A stretch of 18,736 nucleotides of DNA from Methanoregula sp. UBA276. Its GTDB lineage: Archaea; Halobacteriota; Methanomicrobia; Methanomicrobiales; Methanospirillaceae. Every line of letters begins with the position of its first letter. The stretch's first letter is position 1. A program made the translations under genes and the position numbers. Location: assembly GCA_002508495.1 (NCBI GenBank), contig DANA01000119.1, forward strand, positions 1-18,736. Reading direction: 5' to 3'. Under the pieces are notes generated by a model that had not been told where the DNA came from, ran no database searches, and saw only the letters and a program-made list of their open reading frames with translations. Positions 1 through 9,900 of this stretch are shown in pieces.

Positions 1-1
1 C

Positions 2-202
2 CGGATATTCGAGAAACTGGACAGTTCTGTTGCCGGCAACGGCATCGGTCTTGCCATCGTGAAGCGGATCATCGAGTCCCACAACGGGAGGGTGTGGGCC
101 GAATCCGGTGGTGCCAATACAGGCACAACATTCTGGTTCACGCTGCCCGTGGTACACGACCCTCCCACCGATACCCATAATAATGGAGAGAAAAAAGAGT
201 GA
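2..202 (+). CDS. Histidine kinase, C-terminal fragment (HATPase_c end)
   Basis: The reading frame is open from the left edge to a TGA at 200-202, giving 66 residues. They form the end of a GHKL ATPase domain: an F-box-like RIFEKLDS, then the G2 box GNGIGLAIVKRIIESHNG, then a closing strand (TTFWFTLPV) and a short polar tail. The spacing GNGIGLAIVKRIIE is that of conventional HisKA-type kinases such as phytochrome-like or PhoR-like proteins. It differs from the SLGLRLVNxLVDQ form in the three kinases downstream, so this is a different kinase subclass. The start and sensor domains lie outside the window. Its stop overlaps the following REC gene by 4 nt (GTGA), so the two are probably translationally coupled and may be a kinase and receiver pair. 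The family is clear; the stimulus cannot be told. Confidence 0.85.
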   Translation, partial: RIFEKLDSSVAGNGIGLAIVKRIIESHNGRVWAESGGANTGTTFWFTLPVVHDPPTDTHNNGEKKE

Positions 203-663
203 CACTTATGGCCAAGAATTCCGGTGAACCATTTCACATCCTCTTAATCGAGGACAACGAAGCCCATGCCGAACTGATTATCCATGGCCTGCAGGACACC
301 GAGATGCCCGTTACCGTCCATCATGTAATGGATGGCGAACGTGCCCTCAATTACCTCCTGCGGCAGGGGACCTTTTCGGAGCCGGAAACGGCCCCGCGCC
401 CGGATCTCGTCCTCCTTGACCTCCGCATTCCCCGGGTTGACGGTCTTGAGGTCATCAAAACCATCAAGACTGAGCCGGCACTCCTCCGGATCCCCGTGGT
501 TGTCCTCACCAGTTCTGACGCGGATGCCGACATTGCCGGGTCGTATGACTCCCATGCAAACGGTTACCTGGTCAAGCCCCTCGACTTCCGCAGGTTCACC
601 CAGCTTCTGAAAGATATCGTAAATTACTGGTGTGGCTGGAATGCACGACCGCCCGCGGAGTGA
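199..663 (+). CDS. Stand-alone response regulator receiver (Rcp1-like REC)
   Basis: A single-domain CheY-fold receiver of 154 aa. Counting from the GTG start, the acidic pocket is in ILLIEDNEAHAE, the phospho-acceptor is Asp74 in LVLLDLRIP, the switch Thr is in VVLTSSD, and the conserved Lys is in YLVKPLDF. The long loop between helix 2 and the Asp strand (LLRQGTFSEPETAPRPD) is characteristic of the Rcp1-like receivers that partner phytochrome-like kinases. No output domain is present. GTG199 is chosen because GGAGAG (185-190) lies 8 nt upstream and the start overlaps the upstream stop as GTGA. The in-frame ATG at 208 is a real alternative and gives 151 aa. The gene context suggests it receives phosphate from the kinase ending at 202. 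It could instead shuttle phosphate to or from the hybrid kinase downstream. Confidence 0.88.
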   Translation: MTLMAKNSGEPFHILLIEDNEAHAELIIHGLQDTEMPVTVHHVMDGERALNYLLRQGTFSEPETAPRPDLVLLDLRIPRVDGLEVIKTIKTEPALLRIPVVVLTSSDADADIAGSYDSHANGYLVKPLDFRRFTQLLKDIVNYWCGWNARPPAE

Positions 664-682
664 AGGCTTACCGCATCAGGCA

Positions 683-688
683 GGAGTG
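683..688 (+). promoter_or_regulatory. Ribosome binding site deciding the K1 start
   Basis: GGAGTG lies 9 nt before the ATG at 698 (11 nt counted from the GGAG core) and resembles the archaeal Shine-Dalgarno GGAGGTG. It supports ATG698 over the in-frame GTG at 632, which would overlap the upstream receiver gene by 32 nt and add 22 residues with no REC character. Confidence 0.5.
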
Positions 689-697
689 GCATCACCG

Positions 698-3600
698 ATG
701 AACCCGGCACCCAAACAAAAAATTCCCCATATACTCATCCTTGAAGATGACGCATCCCACCGGGAGCTCTGCACCCGCGCGTTCCGGGACGACCCGGACC
801 GGTTCCGGGTATCGGTTGTTGCTACGCTCAGGGATGCACGAAGCGTTATCGAGCAGGATCCGCCCGACCTTATCATTGCCGACTGGCTCCTCCCGGAAGG
901 ACGGGGTATTGATATTTTGCCCCGCAAAGACGGGAGGGTGACCATCCCGCTCATCATCATGACCAGCCATGGCGATGAACATGTCGCTGTTGAAGTCATG
1001 AAGTCCGGGGCAGTGGATTACATGGTCAAGTCCGCGAGCCTTTTCAAGGGGCTGCCCCATATTGCCCGGCGGTCGCTTGGTTTCTGGGAGAACATAAAGG
1101 AGAGGAAACAGGCTGAAGAGGAAGCTGCTGAATCGCACAAGCGCCTGGCAGACATCCTCAGCTTCCTCCCGGACGCGACCTTTGCCATCGACCACGAGGG
1201 CAGGGTTATTGCATGGAACCGGGCAATCGCGGAGATGACCGGCGTTTTGGCTGAAGAGATCCTCGGGAAAGGGGATTATGCGTACAGTATTCCGTTTTAT
1301 GGCGAACGCAGGCCAATCCTCATCGATCTTGTGCAGGAAGACGATGCCGAGATCTTAAAAAAATACGGGTATGTCAAGCGGGACGGGGGCAAGATCACAT
1401 CCGAGGCCTACATTCCTACTCTGCTGGGCGGGAGAGGGGCGTACCTCTGGGGTACCGCGTCCCCCCTGTTCGATTCCGCCGGCACGAGGGTTGGCGCCAT
1501 CGAGGTCATCCGCGATATCACCAAACGCAAGGAGGACGAAGATCTTCTCACCCGCCGCCAGATCGCCCTCGATGCTCTCCTCAATGCACCCCATGATACA
1601 ATTGCCCTCATCGATCGAAAAGGAAGGATCCTCAATATCAATACCGAAGGTGCGCGACGGCTTGGCGGGACAGCAGGGGAGATGATAGGCGAGTCCGCCT
1701 ATGCCCGTCTCCCGCCCGATCTGGCCGAAAGCCGCAGGGCCTACGTTGACCGCGTTTTCGCAACGGGAACGCCGGCAATCTTCGATGATGAACGATCCGG
1801 CACGTATCTCCATAACGAGATTTTCCCGGTATTCAATCCTGAAAAGACCGCGGTCGATTACGTGGCGGTCTTTGCACGGGACATCACCGGCCAGAAACTG
1901 GCGGAGCATGCCCTGCAGGAGAGCGAGAGGAACCTGTCACGCGCACAGGAGATCGGCCACCTCGGGAGCTGGAACTGGGATATCACCGGCAACCGGCTTT
2001 TTTGGTCCGATGAGATGTACCGGATTTTTGGCGTCTCCCCTGACTTTGTGCTGGATTACGATACCATCGCATCCCTTATCCACCCGGATGACCGTGAGCG
2101 AAACGACCAGTATATCAGGGATCTTCTTGCCGGGGGCAATGCGGGGGAATTCGAGTTCCGTATTGTCCGGCCCGATGGCACAGAACGATGGATCTTCCAG
2201 AAAATCGAGGTAGCGCGGGACTCGCAGGGTACAGCACTCGCGGCATTTGGCATTGTCCAGGATATCACGGACCGAAAAGCTGCGGAACAGGCGCTTTTCG
2301 AGAGCGAAAAAAAATACCGTTTCCTCATTGACAATATCCTTGACAGCGTGTGGCAGACCACGCCGGAACTCATCTTTACCTACGTGAGCCCGGCAGTGAA
2401 ACACCAGCTCGGGTATGCTCCTGAAGAAATTAAGGGTACCTCGCTGTTTGACCTCCTGACCGAACCCTCATCCCGCTATGTCCGGCACCGGTTAAAGGAG
2501 CGGATGGAGGATTATTCCCGTGACCTCCACGACCTGTCATCGCTTTTGGAGGTTGAGATGGTGCACCGGGATGGCAGCATCCGGTCTTTCGAGGTCAGCG
2601 TAACTGCAATTTTTGGGCCGGATGGGTCAGTGGATGGTTTCCAGGGAGTGACGCGGGACATTACCGAAAGGAAGCGGGTCGAAACCGCGCTTTTCGAAAG
2701 CGAAGAGCGGTTCCGCGACCTCTTCAACAACATGGGTGCCGGAGTTGTTGTCTACGAACCCGTTGGTGACGGGGACGACTTCGTCATCCGGGACATCAAC
2801 CGCGCTGTTGAGTCGATTGAGAAGGTGAAAAAGGAAGAGATCGTAGGAAAGAGCGTCCGCGATGCCTTCCCCGGCGTTGTTGAGTTCGGCTTGTTCGATG
2901 TCTTCCTGCGGGTGGCACGGACCGGCATTCCCGAGTCACACCCGGTCTCATTGTATACGGATAACCGGATCTCCGGCTGGCGTGACAATTATGTGTACCG
3001 GCTCCCGTCCGGCGAGGTTATCGCACTCTATGAGGATGTGACGGAAAAGAAACAAGCCGAAGAGGACCGGGAAAGACTGCTGGCGGAAGTAGAAGAGGAG
3101 CGGGAGAAACTCTCCTCGCTTGTCAGCAGTATCACTGACGAGGTCTGGTTTGCTGACATGGAGCACCGGTTCATGCTCGCGAATCCCCAGGCTATCAGGG
3201 TGTTCGGTCTTGAAGCGGAAGAGATGATCCCGGTCGAGACCCTGGCCGGGAGCCTGACGGTCCTGCGCCATGACGGCACCCCGCGCCCGGTTGAGGAAGC
3301 GCCCCCGCTCCGGGCCCTTGCCGGTGAAGTTGTCCGGAACCTGGAGGAGATAGTAAAAACGCCCCTGCACGGGGAACTGCGCTACCGGCTGGTGAGCTCT
3401 GCCCCGGTCCGGAATTCGTCTGGTACCATCATCGGGGCAGTTTCCGTTGTCCGCGACATCACCGAGATGAAACGGGCAGAAGAGGCACTCCGGATTAGCC
3501 AGGCCCAGCTTAAGGGAGCAATGGACCTTGCCCGGCTGGTGAACTGGGAGTTCGATGCACTGACCGGGATCTTCACGTTCAATGACCGGTTTTATTCGCT

Positions 3601-6600
3601 GTATGGCACCACTGCAGAGCAGGAAGGCGGCTACCAGATGCCAGCAGAAGAGTACGCACGGCGTTTTGTTCCGCCAGAAGAGCAGGATCTGGTTGCCAAA
3701 GAGGTAAGTAAGGCAATCGAATCTACCGATCCGGCGTTCATCTCGCAGGTGGAGCACCGCATCGTCCGGAGGGACGGGGAGATCCGGACGATTGTCGTCC
3801 GGTTCGGCATCATCCAGGACGAGAACGGCAGGACGGTCAGGACCCATGGTGCAAACCAGGACATCACGGACCGGAAGCGGATGGAACAGGCACTTTTTGA
3901 GAGCGAGGCCAAACTGCGCCGTATCAACGACAATGCCCCGGACATGATCTTCCGCATGTCACTTCCCGAAGGGGTCTATGAATATGTCAGTCCCGCTTCG
4001 GTGGCGCTGACCGGGTATACGCCGGAAGAGTTCTACAAAGAACCTGGCTTGATCCGGAGGCTCATCCACCCCGCATGGAAGGCGTATCTCGAGGAGCAGT
4101 GGCAGGCGCTGCTCCAGGAGAACGTCCCTCCGGTATTTGAGTTCCAGATCATTGACCGGGCGGGGAACATTCGGTGGAACAACCAGCGGAACATCATCAT
4201 CAGGGATGAGTCCGGAACCGTGGTTGCGATCGAAGGGATTATTACCGATGTTACCCAGCGCAAGGACGCCGAGCTGGCACTTGCCGAGAGCGAGGAGCGG
4301 TACCGCGGCCTGATGGACCACCTCCCGGACTATGTCATCGTCCACCGGGACGGCATCCTGCTCTATGTCAACCCGTCCGCAGCAGACCGGATGGGATTTG
4401 ATCCGAAAACGCTTGTCGGGAGACCGATCCTCCAGTTGATAGATCCGGCATACCATGATATCATACGAAAGTCGATGGCACAGCGGATGGAGGGAAAGGA
4501 TCTCCCTTCCTACGAGATTAAGATCGTGGCAAACGACGGAACCCTCCGGACGGTGCTTGTCAATGGCGTGATGATCCAGTACGGGGGTGGGCCGGCAAGC
4601 CTCAATGTCCTCACCGATATCACGCTGCAAAAAGAGGCCGAGGAGATTCGCAGGGCGTATGAACTCCGGCTCGACTCCGCCATGGAGATAGGCAGTCTTG
4701 CCTGGTGGGAGATGGATCTTCCGGACCGTACGTTCAGGTTCGACGACCGTATGACGATCATGCTGGGGTACTCCCCCGGATCGTTCCGGCTTTATGCGGA
4801 TTTCACCGCGCTTTTACACCCTGATGATCTCGAATTGGCGATGCAGGCAATGCGGGATCACCTTGAGGGCAGGGCATCGCGATACTACACCGATTACCGC
4901 ATACGGACTGCCGGCGGGAACTACCGGTGGTTCCGGGATGTGGGTGGCATTACCCGGCATCATCCCGACGGCTCGGCAGCAACCGTGACCGGGATCGTCA
5001 TGGATATCACTGAACGGAAGATTGCCGAGCGTGCACTCGCTGAAGATGCAACCCGCAGAAAACTGCTGGTTGACCAGTCGCGGGATGGCATCGTCACCCT
5101 TGACCAGGACGGTAAGGTGTTCGAGGCAAACCAGCGTTTCGCTGATATGCTCGGGTATTCTGCAGATGAAATCAGGAACCTGCATGTCTGGGACTGGGAC
5201 GCGAATATCGAGCCGGGCCGGCTGCAGCAGATGATTACCAGTGTGGATACGAGCGGCGATCATTTCGAGACGTGCCACCGACGGAAGGACGGCCATGTGC
5301 TCGATGTTGAGATAAGCACGAACGCGGTAGTCTCCGGCAACGAGAAGCAGATCTTCTGCGTTGTGCGGGACATCTCTGAAAAGAAGGCAGCCCTCAAAGC
5401 ACTTGAGGAGAGCGAGAACCGGTTCCGGGCCCTCATCCAGAACGCGTCCGATCTCATCCGTATCCTTGATGCGGACGGCAGGATCCTGTATGAATCTCCC
5501 TCGGCCGAACGGATACTCGGGTATCCGGAAGGCTCCCTCTTGGGAACGGATCCCCTGGAGCTGGTCCACCCGGATGATCTCGAACGGGCACGCAAAGACC
5601 TTGACGAAGTCTATGGGCAGACGAACACGGGCACCCCGACAGAATTCCGGATCCGGAAGGCTGATGGCGAGTACCTCTGGGTGGACACCATCGGCACCAA
5701 CCTCCTCGATGCCCCCGGGGTGAACGGGGTTGTGGTCACCACGCGGCCCATCCAGCAGCGCAAGGAGGCGGAACAGGCGATCAGGGAGAGCGAGGAACGG
5801 CTCCGGCTGGCGATGGAAGGGGCGGATATATCCTCCTGGGATTGGGATCTCAAAGCCAATACTGCGGTATTCTCCGACCGGTTCTACACCATGTTGGGTT
5901 ACCTGCCCGGTGAATTTTCAACAACCTACGAGGAATGGGCGGCGCACATCCACCCGGACGACCGGGAGCGTGTCCTGTCGGATCTGATGAGGCAGATAGC
6001 GGAGAAGAGCCCGCTCTGCGAGATCGAGTACAGGTTTTTAACAAAAGACGGGAACTGGCTCTGGATTTTGGGGCGGGGAAAGATTGCAGAATTCGACGAG
6101 AATGGCACGCCATCCCGCATGACCGGGGTCAACATCGACATTACCAATCGCCGGCTGATGGAGTCCGAGATCCGTTCCCTCAACACGGTTCTCGAAGAGC
6201 GGGTGAAAGACCGGACCGAAGCCCTGCAGGAGGCAAATGCGGCGCTCGAAGAGGAGAACGCCCAGCGGATCGTGGCCGAAAACAAACTCCAGGCATCGTA
6301 TAACGAGAAGGTTACCCTCCTCAAGGAGATCCACCACCGGGTGAAAAACAACCTCCAGATCATTGCAAGTCTCTTAAACCTCCAGTCACGGTACATCCAT
6401 GATGACGCCACGCTCGCGACAATCCGCGAGAGCCAGAACCGGGTCCGGGCGATGGCCCTTGTCCACGAGAAACTCTACAAGGCTGAAGATATCTCCCATA
6501 TCAGTCTTGGCGAGTATGTCAGTTTCCTTGGCGCCGGGCTCTTCCAGTTCTATGATGCAAAGAGCCGCGGCATCCGGTTCCAGCTTGACATAGAGGAGAT

Positions 6601-6916
6601 CAACGTCGATATCAACACGGCAATCCCGCTGGGGCTCATCATCAACGAGCTCATATCGAACTCCTTAAAATATGCATTCCCCGGAGGCAGGAAAGGGGCC
6701 ATTGCCATCAGCGTGAAGAAGACTGACCAAACGCTCGCGGTCACGTATTCTGATGACGGGATAGGGATCCCTGCCGATCTCGACTGGCAGAACACCCAGT
6801 CCCTTGGCCTGCGCCTGGTCAATACGCTGGTGGACCAGCTGGACGGGACCATCGGGCTTGACCGGAGCAACGGGACACGGTTCACGATGGAAGTTCACGA
6901 CAAGGAAGGGACGTGA
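698..6916 (+). CDS. Giant hybrid sensor histidine kinase K1: REC + 13 PAS + HisKA_2 + HATPase
   Basis: A 2072-aa protein with no membrane segment, so probably cytoplasmic. An N-terminal REC (about 8-125) has acidic pocket LEDD, phospho-acceptor Asp62 (ADW), Thr in IMTSH and Lys111. I count 13 PAS modules, most ending in a DIT-x-[RK]K type motif, at about 151-277, 292-398, 417-527, 540-659, 673-784, 806-924, 941-1060, 1075-1189, 1204-1312, 1327-1441, 1455-1563, 1577-1689 and 1703-1818. Several carry the PAC-type HPDD and WxWD signatures of the PAS_3 group. A coiled coil (LEERVKDRTEALQEANAALE) leads to HisKA_2 with His1880 in EIHHRVKNNLQ, then the N box NELISNSLKYAF, G1 DDGIGIP and G2 SLGLRLV. 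All residues needed for autophosphorylation appear present. The gene sits 34 nt after the receiver gene and 7 nt before K2. Thirteen PAS modules is far above the usual one to four. The ligands are unknown. Confidence 0.93.
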   Translation: MNPAPKQKIPHILILEDDASHRELCTRAFRDDPDRFRVSVVATLRDARSVIEQDPPDLIIADWLLPEGRGIDILPRKDGRVTIPLIIMTSHGDEHVAVEVMKSGAVDYMVKSASLFKGLPHIARRSLGFWENIKERKQAEEEAAESHKRLADILSFLPDATFAIDHEGRVIAWNRAIAEMTGVLAEEILGKGDYAYSIPFYGERRPILIDLVQEDDAEILKKYGYVKRDGGKITSEAYIPTLLGGRGAYLWGTASPLFDSAGTRVGAIEVIRDITKRKEDEDLLTRRQIALDALLNAPHDTIALIDRKGRILNINTEGARRLGGTAGEMIGESAYARLPPDLAESRRAYVDRVFATGTPAIFDDERSGTYLHNEIFPVFNPEKTAVDYVAVFARDITGQKLAEHALQESERNLSRAQEIGHLGSWNWDITGNRLFWSDEMYRIFGVSPDFVLDYDTIASLIHPDDRERNDQYIRDLLAGGNAGEFEFRIVRPDGTERWIFQKIEVARDSQGTALAAFGIVQDITDRKAAEQALFESEKKYRFLIDNILDSVWQTTPELIFTYVSPAVKHQLGYAPEEIKGTSLFDLLTEPSSRYVRHRLKERMEDYSRDLHDLSSLLEVEMVHRDGSIRSFEVSVTAIFGPDGSVDGFQGVTRDITERKRVETALFESEERFRDLFNNMGAGVVVYEPVGDGDDFVIRDINRAVESIEKVKKEEIVGKSVRDAFPGVVEFGLFDVFLRVARTGIPESHPVSLYTDNRISGWRDNYVYRLPSGEVIALYEDVTEKKQAEEDRERLLAEVEEEREKLSSLVSSITDEVWFADMEHRFMLANPQAIRVFGLEAEEMIPVETLAGSLTVLRHDGTPRPVEEAPPLRALAGEVVRNLEEIVKTPLHGELRYRLVSSAPVRNSSGTIIGAVSVVRDITEMKRAEEALRISQAQLKGAMDLARLVNWEFDALTGIFTFNDRFYSLYGTTAEQEGGYQMPAEEYARRFVPPEEQDLVAKEVSKAIESTDPAFISQVEHRIVRRDGEIRTIVVRFGIIQDENGRTVRTHGANQDITDRKRMEQALFESEAKLRRINDNAPDMIFRMSLPEGVYEYVSPASVALTGYTPEEFYKEPGLIRRLIHPAWKAYLEEQWQALLQENVPPVFEFQIIDRAGNIRWNNQRNIIIRDESGTVVAIEGIITDVTQRKDAELALAESEERYRGLMDHLPDYVIVHRDGILLYVNPSAADRMGFDPKTLVGRPILQLIDPAYHDIIRKSMAQRMEGKDLPSYEIKIVANDGTLRTVLVNGVMIQYGGGPASLNVLTDITLQKEAEEIRRAYELRLDSAMEIGSLAWWEMDLPDRTFRFDDRMTIMLGYSPGSFRLYADFTALLHPDDLELAMQAMRDHLEGRASRYYTDYRIRTAGGNYRWFRDVGGITRHHPDGSAATVTGIVMDITERKIAERALAEDATRRKLLVDQSRDGIVTLDQDGKVFEANQRFADMLGYSADEIRNLHVWDWDANIEPGRLQQMITSVDTSGDHFETCHRRKDGHVLDVEISTNAVVSGNEKQIFCVVRDISEKKAALKALEESENRFRALIQNASDLIRILDADGRILYESPSAERILGYPEGSLLGTDPLELVHPDDLERARKDLDEVYGQTNTGTPTEFRIRKADGEYLWVDTIGTNLLDAPGVNGVVVTTRPIQQRKEAEQAIRESEERLRLAMEGADISSWDWDLKANTAVFSDRFYTMLGYLPGEFSTTYEEWAAHIHPDDRERVLSDLMRQIAEKSPLCEIEYRFLTKDGNWLWILGRGKIAEFDENGTPSRMTGVNIDITNRRLMESEIRSLNTVLEERVKDRTEALQEANAALEEENAQRIVAENKLQASYNEKVTLLKEIHHRVKNNLQIIASLLNLQSRYIHDDATLATIRESQNRVRAMALVHEKLYKAEDISHISLGEYVSFLGAGLFQFYDAKSRGIRFQLDIEEINVDINTAIPLGLIINELISNSLKYAFPGGRKGAIAISVKKTDQTLAVTYSDDGIGIPADLDWQNTQSLGLRLVNTLVDQLDGTIGLDRSNGTRFTMEVHDKEGT

Positions 6917-6923
6917 ATTGGCA

Positions 6924-9900
6924 ATGATGACTGCACGTTCCAAAGCCCGGTTCAGCATGACGGAAAACGGGTGGCGCGTAACAATTGCCGCCTTGTCAGC
7001 GGCAGTCCTTCTCATCTCGGGCTGGTGCCTGGTGCAGGGGATCACCGTCATCTTCATGCACCTCTATTACTTCCCCATCGTCCTCCTCGCGTACCGGTAC
7101 CGCTGGAAGGGATTTTATTGTGCAGCGCTGCTTGCGCTCATGTACTTCATCCTCGTCAGTGTTTTTTATCCTGTTCAGGCCGAGATCGCCGGGGCGGTCC
7201 TCCGCGTCCTTGTCTTTGTCGGGATCGCGGCAGTCATTGCCGCCCTTTCAGATCAGCTGAAAACGAGCAGGACCAGCGAATCGCAGTCCCGGGCGCTGAA
7301 CGAACAATACCTTGCCCTTGCCCCCGCTATCATCCTCGTCCTCGACCGTGAAGGAGTGATCACCTACCTCAACGAGAACGGGTGCAGGATCCTGGCATGC
7401 GAGGCCGGATCTGCCGTGGGGAAATCCTGGGCGGACACCTTCATTCCTCCGGGCGAGCAGGAGACTGTCCGCGCCCTCTTTGCCGGTACCATGAGAGACG
7501 GTTCCGGCCGGTACGGGATGGTGGAAGGGACGGTTGTCTCGGGCCGGGGGGACCTGCGGTATATCCGGTGGTACAACACGATCCTGCGCGACGCGGACGG
7601 GGCTGCCAGTGCCATTTTGAGTTTTGGCGAGGACATAACCGAAGAGAAGAGGACGCAGGACGCGCTCCACGAGGTGCAGGCGTTCCAGGAGAGCGTGATC
7701 GCAAACGCGAACATCTGGATCGCCGTCCTTGCTCCTGACGGGACGGTCCTTGTCTGGAACAAGGCTGCCGAGCGGATCAGCGGGTATGCCGGCGAAACGG
7801 TCACCGGGAAGAACACGGTATGGAAACAGATGTACCCGGAGAGGGAGTACCGGCGCGGGGTCACGCGGGAGATCCATGGAGTCTTGTCACGGGACACCGG
7901 CCTTGTGGACTTCGAAACCATTATCCGGTGTGCTGACGGTACGACCAAGAACATTATCTGGAACACAAAAGGTCTCCGCGACACGGGAGGGAACGTTACC
8001 AGTTACATCGTGATCGGCCGCGATATCACCGCACAGAAAGATGCCGAGCAGCAGGCCGGTGAAAATGCATGTTTCCTTGCAACGATGCTGGACGCTCTGC
8101 CGATGCCGGTCTTTTACAAGGACCATGAAGGCAGGTACCTCGGGTGCAACCCCCCGTTCTCGGAATATCTCGGGATTTCCCGGGAAGAAATTGTCGGAAA
8201 GAGCGTGTATGATCTCTCTCCAAAAGATCTTGCTGACCAGTATGCAGCCGCCGACCAGCAGCTCTTCGCCAATACGGTTTCCCAGCGGTACGAGACGCAG
8301 GTGCAGTATGCCGACGGCTCGCTCCACGATGTCATCTTCTACAAAGCCCCGTTCTTCCACAACGATGGAACGCTTGGGGGGCTTATTGGAACGTTCCTTG
8401 ACATCACCGACCGGAAACGTGCAGAGGAGAAGATCCTCCTCCTGCTGAACTCTACCGCAGAAGCAATCTATGGCATCGACCTTGATGGCAACTGCACGTT
8501 CTGCAACAAAGCAGGTCTCACCAGCCTTGGGTACCGGGACGAACATGACCTGCTCGGTAAGAACATGCACTGGCAGATCCATGGAAAACACGCAGACGGT
8601 TCCCGGTTCCCGGTGGAGGAATGCCGGATCTTCCAGGCATTCCATAAGGGAGAGGGGACCCATGCGGATGACGAAGTGCTCTGGCGGGCCGATGGCTCAT
8701 CATTCCCTGCCGAATACTGGTCGTATCCCCAGCGGGAAAAGGGAGTTGTTGTCGGAGCCGTGGTGACCTTCCTCGATATCACGGACCGGTTACTGGCCGA
8801 AAATGCCCTAAAAGAGAGCGAGACAAAATACCGGACGCTCTTTGAGAACATGCTCGAAGGGTTCGCCTACTGCCAGATGATCTATGATGAGAACGACGAA
8901 CCCGCTGATTGGGTCTATCTCGATGTCAACCGTGCTTTTGAGGAGCTGACCGGCCTTAAGGATATCATTGGAAAACGGGTGCTCGAAGCCATCCCCGATA
9001 TCCGGAGGCTGACCCCCGAGCTCTTTGCCATGTACGGGCGGGTGGCATCAACGGGGAGTCCCGAGACGTTCGAGATCGATTTCAAACCGCTCAATTCGTG
9101 GCTGAAAGTCTCCGCGTTCTGCCCGGAGAAGGGGTATTTCGTAGCGGTCTTCGAGGATATCACCGAACGAAAGGCCAGCCAGGAACGGATCCAAGCGCTG
9201 CTCAAAACGCAGGAAGAGCAACTGCGCATCATCAACGCGAGCCCGGCCGTCTCCTTCCTCTGGAGAGCCGAGGAGAACTGTCCGGTGGAGGCGGTCAGTA
9301 CAAATATCACCCAGTTCGGGTACACGCCCGAAGATTTCCTCTCCGGCACGGTGCCGTTCTCCTCCCTTATCCACCCGGATGACCTGGATCGCGTAGGAGC
9401 CGAGGTGGAGTCGAGCAGCAGCAACCATATCGATGACTTTATCCAGGAATACCGGATCTTCGGGAAGAACCATGACCTGTTCTGGATCATCGACTACACC
9501 CACATCCGCCGCGATCCTTCCGGCACCATCACCCACTATGAGGGCATCGTCCTCGACATCACCGAGCGCAAACTGGCAGAGGAAGCGTTGAAGGAGAGCG
9601 AGCACCGGAGCGCGATGCTGCTTAAGGCGATACCGGACATGATGTTTGTCATATCCTCTGACGGGGTTTATCGTGACTTCCGGGTGCCTGACGATTCCCT
9701 GCTTGCCGTACCTTCAGAACAGATCATCGGGACCAATATCCGAAATTCCGGGTTTGGGGATGAACCGACCAGTACTATCCTGTACCATCTCGGGATGGCA
9801 CTGGATACCAACAAACTCCAGCTCTTCGAGTACGAACTCTCCCTCCCGCAGGGTGTGCGCCAGTACGAGGCACGCCTGGTCGCCCTCAGTGCCCGGGAGG

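Noticed and set aside
632..697. Upstream GTG start for K1
   Set aside because: It would overlap the receiver gene by 32 nt and add 22 residues without REC character. ATG698 has a ribosome site at 683-688.
2948..3847. 299-aa minus-strand open frame opposite K1
   Set aside because: The composition is that of an antisense shadow, and no ribosome site or known motif is seen. The plus strand encodes PAS modules continuously here.
6804..6923. Upstream ATG start for K2 inside the K1 ATPase domain
   Set aside because: The 40 extra residues are an out-of-frame reading of the K1 HATPase region and contain nothing like a sensor or signal peptide.
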